From assembly GCF_002078875.1 (NCBI RefSeq), contig NC_034412.1, positions 14,115,876 to 14,179,875 of the forward strand: DNA of 64,000 nt. Reading direction: 5' to 3'. Below, piece by piece: positions 25,604 through 37,800 of this stretch (position 1 is its first letter; each line of letters opens with the position of its first letter). The notes beneath the pieces were generated by a model that saw only the letters and a program-made list of their open reading frames with translations, ran no database searches and was not told where the DNA came from. Source of the stretch: Numida meleagris. Its lineage: Eukaryota > Chordata > Aves > Galliformes > Numididae. A program made the position numbers and the translations under genes.

Positions 25604-25664
25604 ATTACCTTGGATTCTTACGAGTGGTAAAAATTACCTTGGATTCTTACGAGTGGTAAAAATT
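25604..25664. repeat. Perfect 29-bp tandem duplication
   Basis: The 29-bp unit at 25604-25632 is repeated without a mismatch at 25633-25661, and the next three bases (ATT) begin a third copy. The unit starts ATTACCTTGG and ends GTGGTAAAA. Perfect identity in neutral DNA points to a recent duplication, or to an assembly or polymerase slippage product. Confidence 0.95.
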
Positions 25665-26945
25665 AAAATCTGGTCTATAGTAGCTATTGTTTATCGTGAA
25701 AAATACCTTCTCCACAGCTATTTATCTTCACACTGATAGGGCAGTAAATAAGTACTTAGCCCATAAATGAATATGGTACATGAAATACTTTGTATGCTTG
25801 CTATGTATACAGCTTAATACAAGTATAGAAATGGATTAGACATTCCTTTTTAGTTAAGAGATATATCAGTGCATAAAGTCACAGTCTGGGTTCATTTAGC
25901 CTTTTCATTTGTAGTGCTCCATATTACATGAGCGCAGATCTATTTGAATCTCTTTAATATTCATGATCCTCTCACCAGTCTGAGTGAAAGAGATAAAGCT
26001 TTTGATAGCAATCTCAGCAACTTGATTAACAATGCACTAATCATCACTACCATTGACCTGATTCAGAAATGTTTTCAATTCATCCATCACTTTATAACCA
26101 GGGATGATTGCATTACCTTACCATTTTTTATTTAAATAAAACCACATGAGCTGTAAATATCTTGCCATTTTAACTAAATGCACATTGGTACCAAATTAAT
26201 TTATTTTTAAAACTAAATACCAAAATGACCTATAATAACCAATTAGGGCAGGAGCATAGGGAAAGTATATCACAAGTGGTCTGCAATAAAATCAATTCAC
26301 TTTGACTTCACATCAATAAATGTTAAATTGTGCCAAGGAATTAATTTTGCAATAAATTGTTATTGTTGTTATAAAATCTAACTAACGCATATTACCAGGA
26401 GTAATTATCCATATATCAGAATGCATTGAATGTAGAGTGTGCTCTATAATTATTCCCAAAATTGCTTATCATTCAAATGGTAATTTTAGGGAAAATGTTT
26501 CTTTAACTATAACTTTATAAATTTCATCTGAAAATTATTTTTTTAAGATTTTTTCTTTACTTGATACTGCAAAGAAAACAGAAAATGGACTGTGGAAAAT
26601 GCAACAGATAATAAGTATGCTAATGGAATTTAATCAGTGTTTCTTACTTTCACGTATAATTGGAGTAATGTTGCAACAGTATTAGAAAAGTAAGGTACCT
26701 CATTTTGAGTGGAATTTCCATCATGAGTTCTAACTGGAATTTCCAAGCCTAATCATATAAATACGTAGTCCAGTATTGCTAAAAATATTAATATCCATCT
26801 CTGTAAGAACATCAAATCTATATTGGTCATTAAGTTTTATTATGAAATGTTCAATTTAGATAATGTCCCAACATTTGTGTTCAACTTGAAATCCATTTTC
26901 ACAGTTAATTTCTATAGAATTTTGAAACTGTGAATGTCAGTGACC
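25665..26945. other. Gene-free, very AT-rich unique sequence
   Basis: No gene is seen. The part at about 26150-26480 is dense in ATTA/TAAT homeodomain-type cores with no simple repeat. It is discussed as a possible conserved noncoding element. Confidence 0.65.
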
Positions 26946-27058
26946 AAAGAGAAAACAAAAAGGAAAAGGAATATGAAAAGGAAAAAAAGAAAAAAAAAAG
27001 GAAAAAAAAAGAGAGAGAAAATAAGAAAAAGAGAAAAAGAAAAAAAAATTAAAAAGAA
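26946..27058 (+). repeat. Purine (GA/A-rich) low-complexity tract
   Basis: About 113 bp on the plus strand are almost all A and G, with 47 uninterrupted purines at 26975-27021. Such mirror-like polypurine tracts can adopt triplex (H-DNA) structure and slip during replication. It lies 130 bp from a CR1 fragment. A low-complexity minus-strand frame across it is not a gene. Confidence 0.9.
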
Positions 27059-27187
27059 CCACAATGAAATATTTCCTCTTCCTTGACTTGTACAGCTAGA
27101 CAGAGGAGGAGTTTCCAATCTTCTTAACGTTTTGCAGGCCATGAATATCATGGCTGTTGTGCCCAGGCAGTTATTCCCATCTATCTT

Positions 27188-27346
27188 AGAATCATAGAAT
27201 AGCCCTAATTCTAAGGGACTCACAAAGATAATAGGATCCAAATCATGGCTCCACACAGGAGTAGACAAAAATTAAACCATATGTCTGAGAGCATTATCCA
27301 AATGCTTTTTGAGTTCCAGTAGGTTTGATGCCATCACTACTTCCCA
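27188..27346 (-). mobile_element. Degenerate CR1 LINE 3' fragment
   Basis: The left edge AGAATCATAGAATAGCCCTAA is the reverse complement of a CR1 octamer tail. It is followed by worn but recognisable CR1 3' sequence (GAGCATTATCCAAATGCTTTTTGAG corresponds to the familiar end of ORF2, quoted here in part: CCAAATGCTTTTTGAGTTCC). The copy is short, about 160 bp, and more diverged than those at 2744 and 54640, so it belongs to an older subfamily. The right end is approximate. TTCCCATC occurs at 27174-27181 and 27341-27348, but this overlaps CR1-like sequence and is not a secure target duplication. Confidence 0.8.
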
Positions 27347-30281
27347 TCAGTCTAGGACAAAATAAAGCAGTGTGCCCCAAGAGACAGACATCCCAGCTGA
27401 TAGGTAATTTTTACTTGGGATGTAGGAGATATAAGTAGAGATTTGAGTCTTTATACAGTTTTCCATTTTATAGGCCTGGGATCATTGAAATGTTATTTCC
27501 ACCTTGGTTTTACTTATTTAGCAATATTGTGATTGAGTGGGTCATTACTTCTTTGTAGTTGTGATGACCATGTTCATCTCACCTGAAGATTTATAATTGG
27601 CTTTGTTGCTTTTATTTATTTGTTTGTTTGTTTCCTTAACACCATCATGTATCTGAAATTCTGAACTCCCCATGTAATGGAAGACTACTTTTAGAAAGAG
27701 GTCGCTATTTCCCTTGAACTAGTTTAGAGGTAGAACACGTGAAACAAGCTCATCAGATGTGTAACCATTAATATCTAGGTACAATTCCTAACAGTATCCA
27801 GTTGCTCTTTGATGAATTAAATCTATTAGTGGTGCTCCTTTGGTTTCATCATTATTTGAACTAACTAAAATTTTCTTTGCAATCTCAGTAGACAAGATAG
27901 GGAGTCTAAGTAACTTTATGCATAGAACTGGTCACTGTAATTTGGACACGGAGACAGTTACAAAAGGAAGAGATTAAGGAAGACATCTCAGCTGGTACAG
28001 CTGCGTGGTGAAGGTCTGTACAACAAGAATTTCAGTCTCTGTGACTACCACCACCATCTTTTTCCATATCTAATAGTTACAAAAAGGAAATACCAGTGAT
28101 AAAGACAGTGATCCTTTACACATTTAGAATCAATTATGATGATGAACTTTGTAAGATGACGTTGAACACTGTTTTTTCTTATGAAATATTACTATTCTGT
28201 TGGATATATTTTATGCCACCTTATTTTCATAATCACATATAGTAGCTCAAATTAGACAAAAACAAGGCTTTCCCAGAGGATTATAAAAAGATGTCTTTTT
28301 AAAACTACTTGTTAAATGGCTTGAATTGAAACTTTAAATTCTATGGAGCTACTGAATTTATAGTTTGTTTCAGAGAGTACTTGAGAAAATGACCAAATCA
28401 CTTTATTTCAAATGTCTGTGGCACACATCCTGAAGATGTGACAGAATTTTCTAGCATTTTCTTTACTGTCTTAGGTCAGTTGTTGATATCTAAAAATCCA
28501 AGAACCCAATAATTAGCAAGAATTGATCATGAAAGTGGAATTTCCTTTTGGAAGTGAGAAACATATTTTGTAATAAAATGGATGATCTCTTAACTATTCT
28601 CCACATCTTGCAGCTGAAAGGAAACATCTCAGCACTCAACAAGACATTTTAAACCTCCTAAAATTGCATTGAGAATGGCTACAGCTTAAATGGGTGCACA
28701 GGACTGCTCATACATCACTCTGGATATCCAGTTTAAGGCCACCAAGTAGCTTCCTCTTTAAGTCAGTCTAAGTTACTTGAGCAAGTGAAATAAACAAGAA
28801 TTATCCTCTGGGAGCACACAGAGGGGCTAGCTAAGATTAGACAACTGCAGCAACTAAAATTTGGTGATATGATTTTTCATGATAAAAAATTCCTTACAGA
28901 ATGTTTGGGCTCTCGGTGTCTAAAGAATTTGTAGACTAGGTACTGATAAGTACTTCTGAAGATCCTGACACAACACGTTTTCAGGAATACCAAAGTGATA
29001 TTTTGACTATGCAATACAAAGAAAAAAAGTAAAAAGTTAGGCTATCCATGAGACAGATATAGTACTTGAAGCCTTTGCATGTGAATTAGCTAAATACAGT
29101 GTTCACTTCTAGTATATGCTTCTAATTAAATTGCTCTGTACATGTGAAAAATAGTTTATTTTCATATTAAGACCTTTCTGAAGTGAATCATTTTTATCCA
29201 ATGTGTGATTTTTTTTCATGAATGACTTAGATTTAATTTTCATAAAGTAAAAAGAATATCAGCCTAACCATTTAATACCAAAATGCATGGCCTAGAGAAA
29301 AGTTATTTTAAAGCTGTTTGCCTTTAAATTGTAACAGACTGTATATCTATTTGTCTAGACTCCATCAAGGGGACTATTGTAGCTGGAGTCATTGGTTTGA
29401 AGAAGACTAAAGGGCTACATCATGTCAAAGCCTCAAGTAGGAATTACTGCCTTTCTTGCCTCAGTTCACAGCTGTATTATGTCACCAAATCACATCACAG
29501 TGTAATCAAAGATGAATAAAATATTTTTTTTCTTTACCTTAAATGCTTTCCCTGTCAATTACAATCAAAGGACATGATTTTAGGTCTGTCAGTTGGCTGG
29601 GTTCTCTCCTACTGATGACTCCAAAACTGTAATCTGCTAAATATAAAATGAATCAGAGAAGTCTTAGAATGATTCTGCTATTAAGAAGAAGAATGTTTTT
29701 CTCCCACAGGGGACAAGAAAGTAATTGGTCTTTAAAGAATGAAATCAAAGATGTTAAAAAATGACCTTTTGGGTCCTTTCCTCTCCACTTCTGGCTTTCT
29801 GCTTTTTTTTTCTTCTGTGGTAAACTCTCAGCCTTTCAGCATTCCCCTCTTAAGCAGATAATCATAAGTATTCTAATCAAATCTGTCCAGCTTCGTGTGC
29901 CATTAGAATAAACATTTAACTGGCATCTTGTTTGCTGCATCACACCTTTTTTCCCTCTGTATTACTGTCCATCGGGTGCTTTGTAATGGGCAGGCTGTAT
30001 GCCTGCTGCAACTCCAACATCTAGGCAGTTTACTGGCTTGATTACATCATTAACCATAATCAAAAACATTTCCCCAGAATGGTTTTAGCTTGGTAGTAAG
30101 GATTGCTTCCTTTGATCTCAGTAACATCATTTTACGATAGGTTGCTCCTCATTTACACTACAAATGCTGGCAAAAATGAAAGCAATACCTTCACTAGTAA
30201 TACCAGATAAAATAAGTAGTTCAGCAGTCATGCCAGTTGCTTTCACCAATGAACAATCACTCTTTTCTTGTAAGAAAAGGT
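27347..30281. other. Gene-free unique sequence
   Basis: No gene is seen. There is a short TTTA/TTTG microsatellite at 27611-27633. The segment at about 29870-30080 is non-repetitive and motif-rich, and is listed as a conserved-element candidate. Confidence 0.7.
27611..27633. repeat. TTTA/TTTG tetranucleotide repeat
   Basis: There are two TTTA units followed by four TTTG-type units. This is a short interrupted microsatellite. Confidence 0.85.
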
Positions 30282-30443
30282 ATAGATAGATAGATAGACA
30301 GGTACACTTGTATATGTATGTATGCCAATATTATATATGTATGCATGTTATAAATTATTTATGTGTGCATGCATCTGTATATTACATATGTATATGTATG
30401 CATACGTATACATATATGTGTACATGTATATATGTGTGCCTGT
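30282..30443. repeat. Microsatellite complex: (GATA)n then degenerate (TATG)n
   Basis: A short GATA array (30283-30299) is followed by about 135 bp of interrupted alternating pyrimidine-purine sequence built from TATG, TATA, TGTG and CATA units. The 91-codon plus-strand frame beginning at 30308 is made of this repeat (a Met-Tyr-Cys-Val pattern) and is not a gene. Alternating TG/TA tracts can be structurally flexible and are usually polymorphic. Confidence 0.9.
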
Positions 30444-33400
30444 GTTATTCTACACTGCAATTTCCTGACATGTATTCTGTTACTTTACTTAACTGTACAT
30501 CCTTTTTATCATTTAAAAGTGTCATAAAAAGTATGTCACAGGATTGCAGCCTTGCATACATACATTTGTATTCAGTCGCATGAAAAATTTTATTACACAT
30601 ATGTTGCTTCCATATAGTCCAAAAGATTATTTTAGTGCACTGCAGCCTTGTCAGAAGCCTCATACCATATTCCATTTGTATGATTTCTAATGACGCGTCA
30701 TTCTTATAAGGCTAGTTTAATAGGTATATCCAATATCAGTTCCTTGCACTATGAAAGCATCAGTAGAGTAGCCACTACAAAACTGAAAATCTAGATGGCA
30801 GATTTACCTACTACTGAGAAATCGTACATGTGTTATTCTAGAGCACTAACAGCAATACACCAGATGCATATAATAAAAACTATGTTTGATCTGTACTGTC
30901 TCTAGGACTGTGATAGAGCTGACCCATGTGGGTATGATAGACAGAGGATGTTCAAAGGCCATTATACTCAATATACCCTTGATCTCTCCTGTGCTCTTCC
31001 TGTCATATTTTACAGTTGGGTCTTTTGGTCTTTTACGGTAGATCTGAAGTTTGCTCAGGGAAGCTGGGAAGTGTTTTGTGGCTTGCAGATAGTGTCAAAA
31101 CAATAGAGCAGGGAAGAGATGGTTTGTGCACTTCTCAAAGCTAAGCGTCTATACTTAACTTCTGAGGACTGGGTTCGATGTCCCAGATGGTGCTGTCCAG
31201 TCCTATGTCCCTGCCTTGCTCCCATTCAGCTGCTTCCTTGTACTGCAGGGTTACAGGACATAGAAGATTTACATAAACTTTCACCTTTCCCTTTTAGAGC
31301 TGGGAGCTGACAATCTCATTGTTTGAGCAATCTCCTCCTTTCCTGCTACTCTATATGCAATGTGTCAATTGCTAATAGATTTTTGCAATTGAAAATCTTA
31401 TTTATTACATTCCTTTGCCATTTCCAAGCCAAAGTTCTGCATTCTACAAATGTCTAACAGGCACTTGCCCTCCATATGCTCTCTTGAGATGATGTGGAAA
31501 AGGAAAAGGAAATTAGTGTCATCTTCTTGTTGGTTTGCAAATTTGTTTGATGTTCTTCAGTTGCTGATTCCTTTGTAGACTCTAATGTAAGCCTGAAAGA
31601 AGCAGCATACAAAAAACCTAAAAGCTCAGAATCTGTTGAAATTTTCATCAGTTTATGCCATCCACAGTGACAGAGAAGTAGTTTATTCTAGTGATATATT
31701 TTCATTTCTTAGAGATGGCCATTCATATAGGAAGGGTAGAAACAAGGTCCTTGCCTGGCAGCTGTCTAAACAAGCCATGGTATTCTTATGAGGATATTCC
31801 TTGTCTTTTCAGAAAAACAGATACATTCTCCAGTGGCCAAATCTAAAATGGTCACTGCCTTTAGTAGAATGATGCACTGCACAGTCTACAAACATGAAGA
31901 CACAGGAAGCAGACTGCCTGCATCCATCAACCTAGTAAATGCATCCAGATTAGCAGAAATATTTTGAAACAGCCAATAATTATAAAAGAGTTGCTTGCCA
32001 TTGCATAATTATTTTATAAACCACATAACATACAACTGTTACTTAGTCACAGAGGCCCTCTTCACACTGTACCATATGGCTAATGGCTTCTATCGCACAT
32101 CACACCATACTGAGTATTCCTTCTCATCATACTGTATTGGCTACTGTCTCAGTTTGCTGTTAATGTCTGTGTTACCCTTTCACTGCATGTTTATTTTATG
32201 AAATTGTGGCATCTGTTTTTGGTGTTTATTCTAAAATGACAAAATGCCACATTTCCAACTCTAGCCTGAAAATTACCTCAATATTAATCTCCCAAGGTGG
32301 ATTTAAAAATATATTTTTGTTGTCTTTTTCCTGAGCCTCTGACAAACAACTTTCAACATTTTATGCATTTTGATTTAAAGTAAGGTGGGGTTTTTTTTCT
32401 TTCTTTAATATTTTACTGAATTATTTGCAGCGTGTAACACTGTATAATCTTTCTGCTGATTACAACCATGCATCGCCTACATTCACCAAACTGCCGAAAT
32501 ACTGAAGTATAAATAGCCTTCTTTTTCATTCAGCTTCCAAATATTTCACATTCATTTCACAGCAAATTTCTTATTCTAGTAAGAAAGCACTATTGCAGGA
32601 CTGTAACTCAGGTCCACAGGAACATTTTCCTAAGTTTCAGTGGCGTTATAGCAGGTGGGCTATAATTTAATAGTGAAATATTAAGTACTGTAATGGTAAG
32701 CTGTATTTTAAACTTCCTTTATACTTTAAATGAGCAGTCAGAAGTGGAATGGCCCTAGAGATCTGAATTTAACGCCATCAACCAATGTGTCTAACAAGCA
32801 AAATATTGATACTCCCCCAAAAACACCACCAAAAACTAAAGACAGCAACACTTCGCATGCGAAGGCTAAGTTCCAACAAAAGTCATGTTTGGCGCTGGCA
32901 GAGTGTATGCTGTGGAACTAGGTCACTTGCAGTCACTCTATCACAGACAAATCCTGGACTCTTCTGCAGCCACAGACGCCTCTTGACAACAGAAGCAGTA
33001 ACAGTCTGTTGGGCAAGACAGCCAGGTCAAGGGTAGCTACAAGGATGGAAAAAGCACAAATGTTATGCACTTGCTTCTCCAAGATGTGCTGGTAACCATC
33101 TGTGTGCAAGTGTATGAGGTAACGAGTCCCTTTCTATAGGCAGTTCAGAAATGCGTCTGCAGTAATCTCCACGGTCAGCTCTGCAACCTTCCTGGGACTT
33201 TGTCTTTTGAAGCCTTCGACAGAAAACTCTGTGCTGATTTTGAACAGCTGACTACTTACTGCAAAACAGAACCAAGGAGTGAGCATCCAAATGGCTCATC
33301 AAAATGGCAGACAGGCAAGTATCTTTTTAGAACTAGACCATCTATATTGTCTATATATCAGAAAGAGAGAGTCAAAATATGCCAAAGCAGAGCAAGGTCA

Positions 33401-34668
33401 TATTCTACTATTTAAGCAGTATGACTGATTAAGCAGTCCTGTTGCTCAAATATTGTGGCTTTTTTTTTTCTGGAATGGCTTTGTTCAGTGGTGCAAACAA
33501 ACTTCTAAATCTGATTTCGGACTCAGTGAAGAAGTTTGACTATCGTCAAGATGTTTTGAGACCCACACATATTAATTTTTTTAGGTTCCTCTGTGAAAAA
33601 GCATGTTCCCTACAGAAATGTTACTAGCAGAGACATTGTTACATGGCAGGAACTGAAACAAAGTGTGATTTTCAATTTCTTTTTTTAAATTACGGGGATT
33701 AATATTGATCCTTTTTTTTTCTCCAAAGTCTGACAGGACTTCTCTCAAAACCTCTCAGCTAAAAGCAGCTGACAATGCTTTCATCACTTTAGCCAGTCCT
33801 ATGCACAGTCAGCCTTCACTGCCTTTATGTAAAGATACTCGAAAAGTATCTTAAATATTAAAAAAAAAATTATGTATTGATATCTATGCATACATCAAAG
33901 ACAAAAGAGAAATAAAAATCCTTCTTTTCCAGTGAAGTTATAGCATAGTGGCCTACAACAGCTATACCAATCTTTTAGAATATTTTAAAAGAGACTTTCA
34001 AAAGGATCTTTCTGAAATGCATTAAAAGCTATTTTAAAGGATGCATATTGTGAAGGACTAGAGCTTATACAGCAATTTGATAGTTAACAGCCAATGAAGA
34101 GCAGGAGGTATTCAGAAAGCTAGAAATTCTCAAATCCAAAGTCTAAATATCCATAAACAACTGAGAAAAGTATTCCTAATTTGTCTTCCAACACTTCCAT
34201 TGTCCTTTCAAAATGACCTTTACAAGCAAAGGTAGAGGTAGAATTTAATTTCATCTTGTATGGTTTCCACACACTTCCTGCATCGTTATAGCTTTTTTTT
34301 TTTCAGCTATTTCTTGGCAGCTCACTTGCCTCACCAGCAAAGATCTCAATTGCTTGAGCCCTTCCATATACTGCTTCTCCACCCCCATGTGCACTGAAGG
34401 CCTAAGAGAAAAGTCTGGGTGGAGCCTTCCTGTACAGAGGAATTGTTTATCTGAGACTGATGCATGGCTAGGTCCTACAACATGGCTGTATGAAAACCTC
34501 ATGCAAGCTGTTAGCCCTTGATGTAAGTCTCGTGGTGAGATTGTGAAGTCTGGTTTTAATACCTGATCCTACTCTTGTTAAAGTTGGTGAATTATTTTCC
34601 AAGCGGTTCAGTAAGACCACAGTGATGCCTTTGGAGGATAAGACAGTTTTCATTGCTTCAGAGTCTAA
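30444..34668. other. Gene-free unique sequence
   Basis: I recognise no gene. A 14-bp palindrome with two CpGs is at 32851-32864. Open frames are short and anonymous. Confidence 0.7.
32851..32864. repeat. 14-bp perfect palindrome with two CpG
   Basis: CTTCGCATGCGAAG is its own reverse complement. It contains two CpGs in a CpG-poor setting and a central GCATGC. It is a possible dimer binding site but most likely chance. Confidence 0.7.
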
Positions 34669-34893
34669 TAGAATCATAGAATCATTAAGGTTGGAAAAGA
34701 CTACTAAGACCATCTAGTCCAGCTGTCAGTCACCCCCACCACGACCACTAAACTATGTCCCCCTGTGCCACATCTTTACATTTCTTGAACACCTCCAGGG
34801 ACAGTGACTCCACCACTTCCCTGGGCAGCCTGTTCCAATGCCTCACCACTCTTTCTGAGAAGAAATGTTTTGTAATATCCAACCTGAAGAAGA
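34669..34893 (-). mobile_element. CR1 LINE, 5'-truncated 3' fragment
   Basis: The left edge is a partial octamer tail (AGAATCATAGAATCATTAAG). It is followed by the typical CR1 3' UTR, GGTTGGAAAAGACTACTAAG in this copy. Read on the minus strand from about 34893, the coding end of CR1 ORF2 is clear: [20 protein letters not shown] followed by LSLEVFKK, with a stop at 34748. This C-terminus ([14 protein letters not shown]) differs from that of the copies at 11743 and 54640 (ARLD/TRLD then ALS), so it represents a different CR1 subfamily. The 5' truncation at about 34893 is approximate, and no target duplication is apparent. Confidence 0.93.
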
Positions 34894-37800
34894 AATCAGC
34901 CATGTTCGGTGTCCCAGGGGACATACCTAAGTAGCCCTGAACAATCACAGGATGAACTCACCTACTATCTCACAGCTCATCTCTTCTCCTAGTGTGGTTC
35001 CCTTGCACTAGGCTACCTGCAAATGACACATTCTCTCATCCTGCTGACCAGCTAAACTAAAATCAGTCTACTCATTCAGAATATCTGCTGACAGGTAACA
35101 CAGTTGCAAAGAACTAATTGACAAATTCAGGCATTTGCAACATTTGGCAAAATTATTCAAATTTGTTCACGTATTTTTGAAGCTGTCTCTTCTGCTTATG
35201 GTGTTCCTCAGGCATTTACAGTAACTGATACCAAGGGGTAGAGAAGAAAGCTCTATTCCAGCAAAGCAATTCTCTGCTGAATACTGTACGCAGCAGCTAC
35301 AGAATCTTAACTGCCTCTTAACAAGTTTTTTAATTGACCTATTCGGGTTTAAAGTGTCTCGTGTTATCTTTTGCTTGTTGTTTTTGTGTGTGTTTTTTTT
35401 TCCTAGACATCACACTGTGCAATTGCCTCAATAAAGCAAAGACAGAGTGAAACAGTCATGCACAATGTGTGCAGACTAAAGCTGAGGATTCCCATGTACC
35501 AGTTTATTTGTGGAGCTGGCTACACTTTCACTATACCATTTGGAGAATGCTAGCAATGCCAGAAGAGGAAAACATTCTGGAGAGAAGAAGGAAGGAACAA
35601 TTGTTTGTTGGATGCTCAATGGACAGTTAGAAAACTTTATATCTGACTTCCTTCAAAATTTTTCTAAATCTGAGTGAAGTTTATTACAAACTAACATGGC
35701 TCAGTTCTTGTTGATTGGACATCTCTACAGTTTTGTCAGCTGCATTGAAGTAGGCTCCCACAGTAACCTTGCACTAATATTAGCATGACCTGAGTACTAT
35801 CAGATATGTGTTATCACACAATAAATAACGTTTTACTATATAGTTAATAAGAAACTCACCCACTTTCCTATGCAGAAAATCATACCTTTAAAGGATATCT
35901 TTCTCTATTTTGTCAAGTGTAGCTCTTGCAAATCTTAGGAAATTTTGAAATAGAATAAAATATACCAATATGATACACTGAATTGCACACAACTGGAAGA
36001 AATAAAGAAAGAAATGGTAGGAAAGAGAAGTTGTCAAAAACATGATATTTTAGTACTCTATTTTTCTTTTTTGAAATATTCTATAGGCAAATAAGGGAAG
36101 AACTAAGTTGTTATTATCCAGACAATCTGTCTGAATTTTCCGTATGTCTTTCATGAAATGAGGACTCATAAGGAGTCTATAGGTCCTCTAAGCAATATAA
36201 ACAATCATTAAATAGAAGACCCCAAAAAGTGACAATAAGTGAGACTTAAATTGGATTGTTGACTTTATGGAAAATGAGGTTTACATCATACATTTTGGTC
36301 TGCAGAATCATGGAGCCATGTGAAACAAAGTCTGACTCCACCTTGTTATTTCATTTGCATCTATGATATTTGAATTAAGGGTTATTCAAAAGTTATGCCT
36401 CATTTCCTTCCATACCTCCAACTTCAGACCGCTGTCAAGTATTATTTATTAACTCCATTACAGTACCACATGGAGACCCTAATCAAGATTATGCCCCTAC
36501 TGCGTTAAACTCTGTACATTAGAAAATAGAAGATAATCCTTCTCCCAAATTCTTACATCAATATAAGTGAAAGATGCTATCAAAACATCTCATGATATTG
36601 TAAAAAGAACTTAAGTGACTTGATCAATGGCCAATGGTAAGTCAGTGGCAGAGCCAAGACCAACATAATTTCCTTTTTCCAGCCCACTGCTTCCAATCAG
36701 CAAGGATGTAAGAGGGATAATCTCTAATAACGGTAAAATATACAAGATTTTTTTTTCCAAGAATAAGGAGGAAAACAGTAAGACCTTCACAACTTTGTTC
36801 CATTATTTTTAACAGCTGTCTGAATTCCATTATTTTCAACAGCTGTCTGAATTCTCCATTTGGATAGACATCCCTTTGGCTTGCAGAAATGAAGTAGAAT
36901 GTAACAAAATGTTTATTCATGAGAGGAAGAAAAACAAAACTTCATGTCAAATTGAAATGTCATAACTATGAGAGCAAATATCTGATCTAATGAACCTAAT
37001 GTTCCTCCCTTTTCAGTGCCTCAGATCCACTACTTTTTCTTTATTATGTCACTATATTGTAGATCAGAAGGAAAAGAGGTTCCTTGGTCTCGTTGATATG
37101 GGAGAACAACAAAGATTTTTACATTAAAATACATTTGTTGCCCTAAGCAGGAAAAATATATCCCTTTTCGGATTTAGCCACTGGATTTTGAGAGATTTAG
37201 CATTGACTAAGTAGCAGATAAAAGGCAGAATCTGTTACTATTGAGACAAGCTATTTCTACAGCTAATTTTTTTTTTTTTTGCTATATTTGTAAGTTATAT
37301 TTGGTGCTCAATATTTTAATCTGAATCGTACAAATCACTGAATTCCTTGATCTTAGTTTCATCTAAAATAATGAAAATTAGAAGGTGGCTCTTCACAACA
37401 GCAATAGATTCACTGTTGGTGATTTTAACTACACGATGAAAAGACTTAATTCCTGAAAGGAAACTTCTAGGTTGCCACACTGGATTGGAAGTGGACAAGT
37501 CAGACAGAAATAGCAGCAAGCAGAATTGGGATGATCACTTAAGACTATTTCCAAATGCAGAGCCAGCAAGGACAAATAAATTCTTCCACAAAATCCCTGT
37601 TAAATAATTCTTGCAGTAGCTCAACATAGTCAAGAACTTGGACACAAAAATCACATAAATCCTACTGCCTACAACTAGGTCTAGGCATCTGCATTTAACA
37701 AGAACCTCAAAACCTTTTACAGATGAAATGTGGCTGAGATGTATGCAGACTGAAGAGCTCTTCAGAGTCTGTTCCAATGAAAATATTGTCTAAGTACATA

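Noticed and set aside
26912..27268. 118-codon Phe-rich minus-strand frame
   Set aside because: It is translated from the antisense of the polypurine tract.
27174..27348. TTCCCATC as target duplication of the third CR1
   Set aside because: The right copy overlaps sequence that belongs to CR1 itself and the left copy is not flush with the element.
30308..30583. 91-codon Met/Tyr/Cys/Val-rich frame
   Set aside because: It is translated directly from the TATG/TGTG microsatellite.
31165..31185. GGGTTCGATGTCCC resembling a tRNA B box
   Set aside because: The spacing of the trailing CC is off by one, no A box lies upstream and no cloverleaf arms can be drawn.
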